A stretch of DNA of 64,000 nucleotides from Marchantia polymorpha subsp. ruderalis (GCA_037833965.1 AP031356.1:4610501-4674500); one strand, 5' to 3'; counted from the stretch's first letter, positions 1-13,060 are shown. The notes: generated by a model not told the origin, from the sequence alone. Made by a program: numbers and translations.

Positions 1-488
1 GTCCACCCCCTTCCGCGAACGTGGGCAGCTCGTTACCGTGACGAGCCTTCCAAGAATTGGTACAATTGTGTCGACGTGTTGATAGAGCCCGAAATTGGTG
101 TGATGCTACATGTTGCAGCGGCTCGGCATTGCTCACTCGATCGTTCGCAACTGCAGCTCGACCATCCATGCACGCGCAAGGAGTGGCAAAGAGCAACTGT
201 TCTTCAATTCCTGCGGCTGTTGTGGCCTAGCGGATCGGTGGGTTCATGCTCTTATGTGACAGAGTGCACGCAAGATTACAGCGCGGAGAATCACGCAGAG
301 AAGCGAGCGAAGTGGTGGTGTACAGAGGGCGAAGGTCTCTTCAACTCTGCTGAAGCAGCCGGTAGATGATAAGTTGAGATTGAATCCGTGAAGCGTCCGC
401 TTGTTTTGGTGGCTCTTTCTGATAGATCAGAGTTGCAGTTCGTGGTCTTGATTCGTCTGGCCTGACTGACCCGCGCGGAGCTTTCACG
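1..488 (+). promoter_or_regulatory. Upstream flank and probable 5' leader of the DGAT3-like gene
   Basis: This is the 488 bases before the DGAT3-like start codon. I see no TATAAA-type box in it. A 97-codon open frame at 76-369 overlaps the putative leader but resembles nothing I know and is of a length expected by chance. The sequence just before the start (A at -3, G at +4) is a favourable plant initiation context. The transcription start cannot be placed from sequence alone. Confidence 0.4.
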
Positions 489-1628
489 ATGGAGGCGGTG
501 GTGGCAGCAGCAAGCATGGGCTGTATGGCTGTTTGTTCCACACCTCGTAGAGTGGAGTTTACATCGTGCAAATCGAAAGCCCTTGCACTTCCAGCTCGGA
601 AGGAGTTCAGTTCAGGAACCGTTCTGCGGAGTTCGGCTTTTACAACTGATTTCCAGGATCAAGGACACGTTCAGTTTTATTTGAATGTTCAATGTTCGAG
701 GAAGGAGAAGATGAACAAGCGTTCGGCGAAGGAGTTGGGAAAGGAGATGCCGAATTTTGAAGGTCGGTTGGGCGGTATGGACGATTGTAAGCAGAGAAAA
801 AAGATGCAGAAGATGAAGGCTGGTAAGCGAATGGAGTCGTCATCCTCTTCGAGTTCATCCTCTGAGTCGGATTCCAGCGACTGCGAAAAGGGAGGGGTGA
901 TTGTGCTTGAGCGGAAAGAGATGAGAACAGTCGGAAGATTTCGTGAGGAGTTGAAACCAGAGTCGGAACAACCGAAAGAATTGCGGAAAGGCCGGAAATT
1001 TGACGTAGAACAATTCAGGAAGGAGTGGGAAGAAATGTCGCGGTCCGAATTGATGAATTCCATTCCTCGCTTTACTCCGGAGTTCACAATCGAACCACCC
1101 ATTTCTGTCACCATCGAACATTTACAAAAGTCGTTCAATTTGCCGACGACCCGACCGCCGCCGCCAATGGTCGAGGATCCAGCTTCAGGACGAGCACCAT
1201 CGAGCACGGCAGAATCGCCGGCCTCAGCTTTCTCTCACTCGCTGGTCACCGTAGCCGGTCTGGCCGTCGTGGAAGACATAATTGACGACTTCTCTGCCAT
1301 TGCACTAAAACCCGCCTCAGCGCACGTAGAGGTCTGTATGGGGGGCAAGTGCAAGAAAGCAGGTGCCGGGGAGATACTCGCTGCATTTCAGGAGGCAGGC
1401 AAGCCAGGAGTCACCAGCAGTGCTTGCAAGTGCATGAAGAATTGCAAATCTGCTGTGAGCATCCGCATTCAAGACGAAGAAGGTGACAATGCGCAAGTCT
1501 ACACGGGGGTCAGCTTGGAGGATGTGGATGTGCTTCTTCAAAAGCATTGCTCTACAGGCAGTTCACTCACAGGACTCTCATCTTTTGATTCTGAGCTTTT
1601 TGACCATAATCCTGAGGCCCAATTTTAA
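489..1628 (+). CDS. DGAT3: DGAT3-like soluble diacylglycerol acyltransferase with thioredoxin-like [2Fe-2S] ferredoxin domain
   Basis: A 379-residue, apparently intronless protein. Residues about 279-354 form a thioredoxin-like 2Fe-2S ferredoxin domain. It has a VCMGGKCKK motif (C283, C288) and a second cysteine cluster ACKCMKNC (C313, C315, C319); C283, C288, C315 and C319 are the likely cluster ligands. The N-terminal part contains DFQDQGHVQFY (residues 54-64), which matches the GFSDSGHVQYY-like segment I recall from Arabidopsis DGAT3 (At1g48300), followed by a basic KKMQKMK stretch. A serine run and acidic patch lie at about 116-133. Length is close to the roughly 360 residues I recall for the Arabidopsis protein. 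DGAT3 proteins are described as soluble enzymes that transfer acyl groups from acyl-CoA to diacylglycerol, giving triacylglycerol, and as iron-sulphur proteins. The basic, Ser/Arg-rich N-terminus could be a transit peptide. I chose the first ATG of the frame because the conserved N-terminal motif follows it. Family assignment is firm; catalytic activity is inferred. Confidence 0.88.
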   Translation: MEAVVAAASMGCMAVCSTPRRVEFTSCKSKALALPARKEFSSGTVLRSSAFTTDFQDQGHVQFYLNVQCSRKEKMNKRSAKELGKEMPNFEGRLGGMDDCKQRKKMQKMKAGKRMESSSSSSSSSESDSSDCEKGGVIVLERKEMRTVGRFREELKPESEQPKELRKGRKFDVEQFRKEWEEMSRSELMNSIPRFTPEFTIEPPISVTIEHLQKSFNLPTTRPPPPMVEDPASGRAPSSTAESPASAFSHSLVTVAGLAVVEDIIDDFSAIALKPASAHVEVCMGGKCKKAGAGEILAAFQEAGKPGVTSSACKCMKNCKSAVSIRIQDEEGDNAQVYTGVSLEDVDVLLQKHCSTGSSLTGLSSFDSELFDHNPEAQF

Positions 1629-3000
<1,372 letters not shown>

Positions 3001-4817
3001 TTAAATTGTCATAAATAGAACACTGGAGATGTTTTTTATTTTTTCGGAATCGTATACTACTTGATGATGATCAGATTCAAAATATGTTTTATTGAAAGAA
3101 CCTAGTATTTCTTGTAATAAAATAAGTATGTAAAGTAAATGCAATTATGCTAGACAGTCGATGCAATGTGAATCTTTTGGAAATTGCAAGAAGACATATT
3201 AATTACGGGTTTCAGATTAAGTTGATATTTATCCATGGATGAAATCTCATGCAATAAAAGTGATTTGAATAAATAAAAGTAATTGATTTCAGTTTAAATT
3301 TTAATTTTATAGTATGAAAACTAAGACAGAATTTTTGCCCTATCCAAAATATGATGACCCAATTTTCTAAAATATAATTAACACTACAAAACATGTCATA
3401 GATTCAATCCCTTCATTTGTACAATTCTTCCAGATGCAATGTGTACATCATACTTCAAAGCTAAAAAATTTCAGTTTGGGATAATATTTATGATCTTCTA
3501 AAAGAATCTTAACATAATAAGAAGGACAAACAGTCATATTGAATTACATAATTTCAAATTTGTACTGAACACTAGAGTCCAAATTTCAATAAACATGAAT
3601 TTCCACGCTGAAAAACTACTCCTTAGAATGTGAAGATCATATTCATGCTATTTGCTTGGCAAATATGAAGATGAATAACAGTTTTTTTTTATCAAAGCCA
3701 AATCTGAAAAAATATATCATTTAAAGTATACTTTGACACCGCTAGATATCTCTAGCAAAATGAATTTAAGGATTTGAGCTAAAACATTGCAAGTAATATG
3801 AGAAACTGTCATTCTCTGTACATTTCATTACTTAAATAAAAAATTTATATAATAAGAACATTTCCAACTAAATAAATGAAATATGAGAAAGACTTAAAAA
3901 AATATCTTTGATATATTTTGTAATAATATATATATATATATATATATTTTTTTTTGAATGATCAAGAATTGATATGATTTATCGTAATTTAAAAATTTAT
4001 ACAATAATAATTATAGTAAAAAAAATGTTCTTCAAAATCTTTATTTTGTAATACAAGTGAAGTATGGTGCTTGATAATTTTCATATATATATATATATAT
4101 TAATTATAGATGGTTGTAACACATTGAATCAAAGGTAGAATCCTAAATACTACTTACATTTTTCAACTTTAAAAAACATAAAATACCTATATCTTAAGGT
4201 TTATCTTTTTGAAGTTAATTTTTTTAAAAATAATTTTTTGTGTATAAATCTTAATAGACACTACAATTGATTTCTTTAGTTTTAACAATCTTCACATAAA
4301 ACATGTAGCTACGATTTTACGGGTTAACTAAAGAAAGTGCGGAAGAAGTAAGTCCCAAGGTCATCATTTTAAACAAAATCTTTTAGTTTATTTTTATTTT
4401 TTTTCAAAGATAATTTTTTGTGTATAAATCCTAATAGAAACTAATATTCATTTATTTAGTTGATTACAATTTTCACACAAAACATGTCATTATGATATTT
4501 TCACAAGTCATTATGTATTTCCAAAGAAAAAAGATGAACAACAGTTCAAGAAATAAATATGTTAAAGAATCAATGTGCTCCAATATATTGCTACTCAAAA
4601 AATTGAACAAGAAAATTAGTTTCCAATTTTTTTAAACATCATTGCTTATTTTAATCAAGTATGATGATTATTTTTATACTTTGAATATACATGTAGAGAA
4701 TTTTCTACCATATTATTATGAAGTTTTTGAAAAACAACTTCATCAAGTGATTAAACCTACAGAATTTGTAAATTTGGAAAAAATTTTAATGCATAATTTT
4801 TTTTTCATTTCAAAAAC

Positions 4818-4853
<36 letters not shown>

Positions 4854-6104
4854 GCATTTTTATTACTTTACATGTTATTAGATTTTTTATATAATTCAAA
4901 GTTTGAATTATAAAAATCAACTTGAATTAATTTTCTGAAAACATACAACTAAAATTATAATTAATATGTCATCATATTATCATGAATAAGATTTTTTATT
5001 AAGTTCATAAGTTAAGATCTTGGAATGATCATTTCATATTTACATAATAATTATTTTTAAAATGATAAATAATTTTTTCACAATATTTAAAATAATTGTA
5101 AAAAAGTAAAATTTACATGTATTAGATATATGTTATATATATCTAATCAATATTTATCATGACAAGCATACATATTAAAAGCAACAGAATAAATTCATGA
5201 TGAAATTTAGCAAAAAATTCATGAAACATAAATTTTTGTAATGAATATTTAATTTGTGCCAAAAAAAGTGAATGCTAGCCACTAGATTTACAAAAAATAG
5301 TTCAAACTAATCATAATTTCAGTAATTGGATTATCAAAAACTTAATTTCAATACCAAAATTTTTTCCTTTCATTCATGTTTTTCGTTCTGTAAATTGCAA
5401 ATTTATATGACTACTTCGAAATAAATCAGATTTTAAGAAAATGAAAGCCGTTTGAAAATATAAATAATTGGATTTAAATTTTAGCCAAATGATGAAAATT
5501 AGATTTAAAAAAATTAGTATTTTGCTTTATTTATATTTAATGCAACATGCAGCAAATGATAAGATGTTGAAAAACTATCTAAATTTTTTGATAAAGACAT
5601 GAGGAAGTAAAGATCATCATTTTATAAAATTATGATAACAAACGTTAATATATGATTCAAAATATTATTTATCAATATACAATTAAATATAAAGCTTGTT
5701 AATTATCAAAATAAAAATTCTTATGACATGAAGTACTTTCATCTTTACGATAGACAAATCTAACCAATTGTCTAACCTTTATTGTTTTTGTTGCCATAAA
5801 ATGTTTATAACTAAAAATATTAAGATAAATTGCAATCATAGGTCTTAAAATTATGTATATGTCTTCAAATCTAAATACATACCAACTTGTATCAATTTTA
5901 TTTTTTTTCATGTGAAAATGATCACTTCTTCATGTGTGAAATCTAAAGACAAGTGTATCTTTTTTTTGAGTTTTTTTGTGAATTTAATCAATTCAAATGA
6001 ACCTATTTTCAACTTACTCAATTGCTTCTCTCTTAGTGATAAAAAATGCAATGATTCAACTTATAGATACATTTGATAAGATATAGCTTCAAAATTATCA
6101 TAAT
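3001..6104. other. AT-rich desert with (TA)n microsatellites
   Basis: Strongly A+T-rich DNA with almost no CpG and no coding pattern. (TA)n tracts lie at about 3,925-3,947, 4,083-4,101 and 4,822-4,850. Two short segments, around 4,230-4,270 and 4,405-4,450, are near-duplicates of each other (both contain ATAATTTTTTGTGTATAAATC). The composition resembles long-decayed, methylated transposon DNA, but no element can be identified here. Confidence 0.6.
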
Positions 6105-6374
6105 TGTGTTTAAAAAATTGATATTTTTTCCAATAATACATTTATATCACATCAATCTCAAATGTCAAATTTTTTCAGGAAATATTTTTTATTTTATTTA
6201 ATATTTTAAAGAAATCATACATTAGGAAAAAAAGATGAAAAACTTGAGATTTTATCTCTTTGTACTCGTTAATAAGATGTATATGAGAAAGTGTAAAATC
6301 ATTGTTGGTATCTTTCACCTTTAGAGTTTACGTTTGCTGTTCAAGTAAGTTTTTCCTTAAGACCTAGTGCTACA
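6105..6374 (+). repeat. Left LTR of the Gypsy-like fossil
   Basis: The stretch 6,250-6,374 aligns with 11,355-11,509, including a TATA-like box, the shared ATCATTGTTRGTATCT core and a terminal CTACA. The next bases, TGGTATAAG, resemble the start of a tRNA-iMet primer binding site, which fixes the right-hand edge. The left edge (TGTTTAAAA near 6,107) is a guess from the length of the other copy. Confidence 0.5.
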
Positions 6375-8276
6375 ATGGTATAAGTAATACTTTGCTCTTT
6401 TATTGACTTTGGATAAATTCTCATGAAATAATAGTGAATGGTGATAAAGTTTAATTTTTGAGATTGTATAGAGGTTGGCGGATATTATTGATTTGCATGT
6501 AGAGAAAAGTGGAGAGTAGAAATTTGTGTTTTTGCAGATATGGAGAGGTTTAATATGATTTCTAATTTATTCGACGTACATTTTTGTTGCATGGAGAAAC
6601 ATCATTTTTGGATGTATATTGTGACTTCTTGGATGTAATATTTACAACTAAAATAATGAAGTCGAGATTGAAATTGATACTTCAAATAACTAGTTATGAA
6701 GATATTTGGAATTATACTATATACATTTTATACCAAATGTTTGATGGATTTAAAATGCAACCCACATGTTCTGGTTTGGTTCAACATTTATGTAAAGACT
6801 AGAATAATATATAGATAAAAGAAATTATGGAAAATTTTTCTTGTGCAAAATTATAGGAAAAAGTATTATAGAGTCGTTACAAAATCATCTACACCTTTTG
6901 TGAATTCTTTATTGACAGTTGGGATAACTATAATACTTAACTTATATTATAATGAGAGTGAGAAAGCATGAACACATCAATTGATATAAATGACTTCTCA
7001 ATGCAATCATGGTAGAAATGAAAGAGTTGAGAACAATTTTAAATATACATATCAAGTCACAAGACATGAAAGATAAAATCTTTGTATTGGAGAGTGAAAA
7101 GGTAAAGAAATTAAGAGTTGGAGAGATAAAATTTGAACATCAAATTTAAGTTTTCAAATTTCTACAAGAACGAACTCCTATTGATGCAACAAATTCAAAT
7201 AAGAGATGTCTTCAAGTGATTGAAGATAAAAAAACACTTCTAATTTGAATGAGGAAATCAAGTAAGATGGAAGCTTATAAAGAAAGTCGAGCGATGAAAA
7301 TTTTAGAGTTATTAATAATGATGATGAATATTCATTTATCCATTTTCATATTTATGATTCTATTAGAAGAAGAATGTTCATGAAATCTTATCTTCCATGA
7401 TACATGAGATGAGAACAAACGTTTCTAGAATGAAGTATTTCCATTTCATAGAGTGAAATTATGTAATAAAGTCTTCATAATTTTCAAGTGGTGAATTCTC
7501 TTCAAACTACAAGTATAAGATTGTGAGTATTGAAGCAAAAAAAGAAATATCCATGTGTACATTGAAAAATGTTGTGATTTCAAGTATTTATTACAAATAT
7601 GAGTGGAACAGAAGCCTTGTATGTATTCGAACAAGACTTGAAGTATTTCATTCGAAAGAATGTAATGGTAAACAATCAATTCAAAGTGAATGAAACAATT
7701 GCAATTGCTCAACAAATTTTGGAAACTTATAGTGTCATTCAGGATGAATCATTAAGCATTTTTCAAGATACCTTTGGCTCTATGCCAATGGATTTGGAAA
7801 ACCTTCAAAGAAAATTTTTCACTAGCAAGACTAACGAATGTAAGAGATGTAAATTGGTTTTTTTTTAGTTTTCTTTGAAATAAATAGCTTAAAAGATGAC
7901 ATATATCAGATTAATGCTAGAAAAAGCCAGGTTTGCATTGTTGATGCAGTCTTGGCCTTCCAACTATGTTTTTCATTTAGCTTGCAACAATTTAGGCTTT
8001 CTTTCGCAAGCATGAACCGTTTTAGAAAAACACAGGGTGACGAAGCCAAGGACGTATTTGAATGCCGGAGTCAATTGGAAACTGCAACAACTTTAAAACG
8101 TTGGACGGAGAAGAAGGGGATAACATTAGAATGAGAATGGAGAAAAAGTTCAAAAGCATAGAAGAGTCAATGTTCTTTCTTGCAAGTTTCAACACCACAA
8201 AAAAGAGAAAATCCGGGAGTTTCACATTTCAAAAAGTGGTTCCCACCAAGCATGCGGTCATCTCTAATTGTAAAAT

Positions 8277-8424
8277 GAAGCAAGTTTGATCATGAGAGAA
8301 AGATTGAAGCAAAATCTGATCATGAGTGTAAGATTGAAGCAAGTTTTGATCACAAGAGTAAGATTGAAGCAAGCTTTGATCATGAGAGAGAGATTCAAAC
8401 AAGTTTTGATCATGAGTGGAAGGT
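8277..8424. repeat. 30-base tandem repeat, about five copies
   Basis: Five consecutive units of 29-30 bases with consensus close to GAAGCAAGTTTTGATCATGA followed by GAGTAAGATT. The period is a multiple of three, and on the plus strand one frame reads as a ten-residue unit (EASFDHERKI-like) and continues open through RQFDKPHDYKKF to about 8,540. This suggests a decayed coding minisatellite, although no protein family is recognised. Confidence 0.75.
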
Positions 8425-8536
8425 AATTCGGCAATTCGATAAACCTCATGACTACAAGAAGTTTTTGGTGGAATGCAACATGATCGAGAGCAACGGGATA
8501 GCTGAAAGTATTAAATATAGTAAACATACCAAAATA

Positions 8537-8541
8537 TACCA

Positions 8542-8577
<36 letters not shown>

Positions 8578-8582
8578 TGGTA
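8537..8582. repeat. (TA)n tract inside a 46-base palindrome
   Basis: A (TA)n run is bounded by TACCAAACAT on the left and its exact complement ATGTTTGGTA on the right, so the whole segment is self-complementary. Confidence 0.85.
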
Positions 8583-10479
8583 GTATCAAATGCTATACCC
8601 AGGTTCTTTTGCAAATTCAGCGTCACTGTTAAACAAGGGGGCGCTATTATCCTAGAAATCGTTGCGTACGGGGATCTTGAACCTGTAATTTGTCATCTCG
8701 AGTACGCAAAAGCCTCTCCCGCCGGTCTCGACCTTCGGACCTCGAAATATAGAACAAGCACTTTTATTCTACTTGAAAATCTTTCTAAACACTTCAAACG
8801 CAATACAATGCTTGGCTTGCAGCCTCAAACGGATATGCTGAGTATACTATTGAGTGAAAGTAAAAAGATATAATATAAAATATTGGATTGCCAGGTATTA
8901 ATAGCATCAAGTAACTTAAATTTCTTCACAAGAAGAACAAAAGTCTCGGTTTTCATATTCTTGGAAAATAGCTCTCATGACAATTGTAGATGAATGGAAA
9001 AATGATGAATGGATGAATGGAAAAATTGAAGAAACTTCAATATTTAATAAAGAGCATTTGTATTTAGATTGCAAAGATTTTTTAAGTAAATATGAAAGCA
9101 ACTGCCTTGATGCTTGCCAAGATCCACAAGTGTCACTAGCTTGTCTTTGTTTTTATCTTGGAATTCTCTCACGGAGGATTTAAGGAGTAGTTCAAAGATC
9201 TAATAGAGTTACTACAAGTGAACTTGAATGTCAAGAAGATAAATGTCTTTAAGGCTTCGTGGAAAACAGAGGAAAAGGCCAGACAATCAAGAGATGGAAT
9301 CATCAAAAATTACTCGTGTTTAAGTCCTTATTTCAAGGTGACGTAATTCATGCGGCAATAGCCCAACATTCATTGATCATCTCATTTTTTCTTCAGATTT
9401 TCCTAATGATGCATCCGTAAGAAATAAACTAGAATACAATGAGAATGATTTGGTGTTTGAAAGAATGTAGGAGCACTAATAGCTAGAAGGAAAAATATTT
9501 TTACAAAAGAGATCTATTTGATACATTCATTGTAGATTGTAGATTGTACTATTTATCTGAAGCTTTGCTTCCAGGTGTTTTTTTGAAGTTTGATTGATCT
9601 AGGTGGGAGGTGAAATGCCCAAGAGAAACCTTGATGATAATAGGAAGTTTTGTCACTTGGAGTGGAGTGAATGTAGAGGAAGTGACGGCATTTGTAAGCT
9701 AGACTTGCCTATTTGACGACAAAATCAAAACTATCGGTTGTAAGTTACGATATAGAACAATGTTATAGCAATGTATAGTTTTTTTTTAATCTCAAGGAGC
9801 ACATTTCTAGTAGAACATGCTACATGACGAGGTCATAAACATTAAGTAGAGCACAACTTGTGCTAACCTCAAAAACAAATCCGTAATATAATGTGTTATT
9901 GTTTTTTTGGCGTCGCTGCCGGGGAACAATCGTAAAAAAGATTTGCATACACGAGTAAATTTCATGCTCATGTCATCTTTTATTTCTTTAATGCTTAGAA
10001 TCATGTATATATATGTCCAGCAAGCTCATACAATCTCCTTGGAGAAGGTTCTAAAAAACAACCATGTACTACAGAAGTGTCAACGTCTCTAGTTTCAAAA
10101 GACTTAGAAAGAAGTATAAGTCAAACTCAGAAGAAAGCTCAAATAAGTCTAGGTTACAACATTGTGATTTTAGCACTAACTTAGATTCAAGCTCTAGTTT
10201 TGGTTCATATTCAAAATCAAACAAAAGGTAAGAAAAATGAAAAAAGAAGAAGGAAGAAGAGCAAGAAAAAAATTGCAGTTATCAAGAAAGATCATAGCTC
10301 AAAGAATACATCCACCAACAAGGTATTAAGTGGTGGTGGGTTGATTGGTAAAGACAAGGCTCTAGATGACCAGTTGAACTACCTTGCTAACTAACTCAAA
10401 GCTCTATCAATTCATTTTGCTAGATTGTCTTCCAATCGCAAGAAAGTATCAATCATTTGGACGCATGTTTAGAGAGAAG
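8583..10479. other. AT-rich interior of the fossil element, no recognisable gene
   Basis: Open segments at 8,577-8,873 and 8,977-9,183 on the plus strand match no family I know. A basic lysine-rich open frame (10,200-10,394) precedes the integrase-like block and could be a relic of polyprotein coding sequence, but it is low-complexity and not diagnostic. Confidence 0.35.
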
Positions 10480-10931
10480 TTCTTTACCAAAATAGTCGCG
10501 GTCAACGAGTTTGTGAGCATATCTATAGAGGGTTGCATCAAGCAAAGGAGAAGTTAATGATTGCTCAAAATGGACAAAAATAGCATGATGCTCATCATCA
10601 AGACTTAATTTCTTAAGGATGAACGTCAAGTTTGGTTATATATAACAAATTTGTCTTTTGTAGGAACATCAAAGTTTAATCCAAAATTTATTGGTTTTTT
10701 ATGATATTGAAACATGCTAGTGAAGTGTCATACAAGTTGAAACTTCTGTCACATACGAAAATACATCATGTATTTCATGTATCACGATTTCAAAAACATG
10801 TAATATGACCAAAACAATTCACAAACCAACTGATGTTACTTTCGGAATCAACCTTGATAGGTGATGATGAGGAATTTGAGGTAGAAAAGATACTCAAGAA
10901 ATGGATTCAAGTTTTAAAAACTGCAAAGCCA

Positions 10932-11078
10932 TAAAACACAGTTACTTTTAATCTAAAAAACACACGGATCGTGACAACTATGACCAGTGCATTCTAAATA
11001 ACTATAACTTCATCTTGAATAATCTCTACTTTTATTCTAACTAACTAAAGATGATTACAAACCTCCCCTTTTAAGACA
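10932..11078 (-). repeat. Copy 1 of a ~135-base direct repeat, LTR-like
   Basis: By eye about 80% similar to 12,047-12,180 in the same orientation; shared cores include TGAATAATCTCTA and the GTGACAACTA block. Read on the minus strand, this copy is preceded by a purine tract (AAAAGGGGAGG) followed by TGTAATCA, as expected of a polypurine tract and LTR start. It may be an LTR of a separate minus-strand element. Confidence 0.55.
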
Positions 11079-11229
11079 CAACATCCTCGTTACACATTCG
11101 TTCAAATTCTTGAACTATCAACGGTGCATTAGCTAGAGAATTAACAGGTTCTCAAGTTGATTTGTAGTATGAGTATACTTTCTATTGAACCAAAACATTT
11201 TTCTTTGTTTTGTAGGTAAAGAGCAAGTG

Positions 11230-11509
11230 TGTTAGTTGACAACGCCATGTTAGCAAACCGTGTGCTTGATAGGGTTATCCGTCTTGTCATACATTCACTA
11301 ATAGTGGAATGGATTTGTGTGCTTATTAGGGTTATTCACTATGATATCCATTCACTAGTAATGGAATGGATGGTGAGAATTAGATCTTATCTTTTTCCAC
11401 TTGTTGGTAAAATCTATATAAGAAAGAGTAGAATCATTGTTAGTATCTATAATCTTAAGAGTTTATGTTTCATCTTCAAGTGACCTTCTCTCTAAACATT
11501 GGTGTTACA
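11230..11509 (+). repeat. Right LTR of the Gypsy-like fossil
   Basis: Begins TGTTAGTTGAC and ends TGTTACA. It contains a CTATATAAG TATA box at about 11,413 and an R-like region shared with 6,250-6,374. Its upstream half carries two tandem copies of a 57-base unit (about 11,258-11,372, each with GTGTGCTT, TAGGGTTAT and a CATTCACTARTARTGGAATG core), the arrangement typical of LTR promoter repeats. Confidence 0.55.
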
Positions 11510-11552
11510 TCAAGCACATGAATTGCTCCAGTGGTGCTGTCACCTAACATAC

Positions 11553-12045
11553 TTAAATGGTAGATGATAATAGAGCAAGCCCGAAGGACCCAAAGGGTAA
11601 AAAGACTAAAAAACACAATACAAGCAAAAACCACAAACAAGAAAAAAGATCCCAAATGTCCATTTCTAGCTAGTGCCAAAAGCAGTAGAACAATAACCAA
11701 TAATTTTCTAATATAACAATCTAAATCAAAAGTATCTAACTGTAATAAATAATAGAAATTCTCCACATTTATATTATGAGCAAACCTAATGTCTTTGTAC
11801 CTAAATTAAGTAACAAATACATGCTCTTCATCCTCAATGTACCCATTGTCACGTACTTTACAAATACGTTCACTTCTATCAATATTAAACCAACGTTCTT
11901 ACTCAATTCCAAGCCTAGCAATAATATGACGTAAGTACGTAGAGAGAAACTTTTCATTTTTTCTAATTTTAGGTCTTTGTAATGGAAGACTTTGTATTTA
12001 GTGTCCATTATCATGACTTTAGACTTCTCCATATTTAGCTCCATC
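11553..12045 (-). mobile_element. LINE (non-LTR retrotransposon) 3' fragment, minus strand
   Basis: Read on the minus strand, the segment starts with the end of a reverse-transcriptase region (MEKSKVMIMDTK, then KVFHYKDLKLEKMKSF, like the KTKVMIF...VKSFKYLG region of plant LINEs). It then jumps to the C-terminal domain, where RSERICKV, EDEEHVFVT and YKDIRFAH match the usual C-x2-C ... EDE-H ... C zinc-binding arrangement, although one cysteine has become Val and another a stop. Between the two parts the connection region is missing, so an internal deletion is inferred, along with at least one frame change. The remainder toward 11,553 is 3' untranslated sequence with CCCTTTGGGTCC. A dead, 5'-truncated copy. 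Confidence 0.6.
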
Positions 12046-12046
12046 T

Positions 12047-12180
12047 ATACAAAAGCACACGGATCTATCAATCAAACACACGTGACAACTACGACTAGTG
12101 CATTATTAAAAAACTATAAATTCTTCTTGAATAATCTCTAATTTAGTTCTAACTTAGTATAGATGGTTATAAAAAAAAGT
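12047..12180 (-). repeat. Copy 2 of the ~135-base direct repeat
   Basis: Partner of 10,932-11,078 in the same orientation, and immediately adjacent to the start of the LINE fragment. In a minus-strand reading it would be the 5' LTR and the other copy the 3' LTR of a small nested element; this pairing is inference. Confidence 0.5.
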
Positions 12181-12199
12181 CAAAGGTGCATTTAAGGCG

Positions 12200-13060
12200 T
12201 ATGGTTGAAAAGAGTATTGAGATTTAAACCAAAAAGGATCAATGAAGAAGATTGGATGGATTTTGAAGACCAATTAGTGATCAAAGTAATAATGTATCTT
12301 CAATCTTTCATGATAAAATAACTAAGAGAACATGAAAATTGTCAAGATTTGTTAAGAGTGTTTTCTAAGCAATAGTATCACAAGAAGCTTTTAAATTATT
12401 TGCTTGATTTTTTGAAATTGACTAGTTTACAATGAAGTATTCAAATATAAAAATTCAAATCATATTGATGACTTCATGATTTTGATGAATCTTTGAAAAG
12501 ATTCGAGTGCTCTTCATTTATTGAACTCACTATCTTCATTAATTTAGTCACTTACACGAGTGTTAATCCACGGTGATAAAAAGTCTATCACATACAATGA
12601 GATGATTAGTCCGTTATTGAGTAATGATTTGTGAAATAAATTGATGTCATATTTTTCAATTTTCAATTTCAATTGATTTTGATGACTTGTGAACTGTCTC
12701 AAGATCAAGATTACAGAATTGATGGCAAGGAAGATGAATCTGAACATAGATCAAAATTTAAAATCAGTTATCAAGATGAAAAGACTATTACATGTTGGAG
12801 TTGGGGCAAGAAACACCACATGAAGCGAGATTGCAAATCTAAGTCAAAGTCAAGTGAAACTTCATTAGCAAATGTGACTATTTTAGTATTAATGAGAATA
12901 CATTTCAAGATGATTTTCTATATGACAATATGATTGTGCATTATGCACATCATCAAGTCTAATCAATGATTCTTGATTGTGCATGTATCTATCCAGTTGT
13001 TACATTTGAGATTTTTTTAGTTTTTTTTTTTACATCAAACGGATGAAAACATTGATCGAT
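12200..13060 (+). mobile_element. Fossil Ty1/Copia gag-protease remnant
   Basis: The plus strand retains a nucleocapsid zinc-knuckle relic (12,800-12,840: CWSWGKKHHMKRDC followed by KSKSKSS) and, downstream at about 12,965-13,035, a protease-like segment beginning SMILDCAC, comparable to the WILDSGA motif of Copia protease. The gag region upstream (12,230-12,540) is recognisable only weakly. No LTR, reverse transcriptase or integrase can be tied to it. The remnant is heavily broken and old. Confidence 0.5.

Larger units (their letters stand above)
6105..11509 (+). mobile_element. Fossil Ty3/Gypsy-like LTR retrotransposon
   Basis: Two related LTR-like segments, about 6,105-6,374 and 11,230-11,509, lie in the same orientation about 5 kb apart. 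The left one is followed by a TGGTATAAG sequence resembling a tRNA-iMet primer binding site. The clearest coding relic is at about 10,480-10,930, where the plus strand keeps the signature of the end of a Gypsy polyprotein: the integrase C-terminal region (KFNPKFIGFL, then IHHVFHVSRFQK) and a chromodomain-like tail (EFEVEKILKKWIQV). Gag, protease and reverse transcriptase cannot be traced with confidence in the AT-rich interior, although 7,599-7,868 could derive from it. The element is broken many times over and is old, judging by LTR divergence and extreme AT enrichment. Assignment to Gypsy rests on the integrase and chromodomain block; pairing the two LTRs into one element is inference. Confidence 0.6.
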
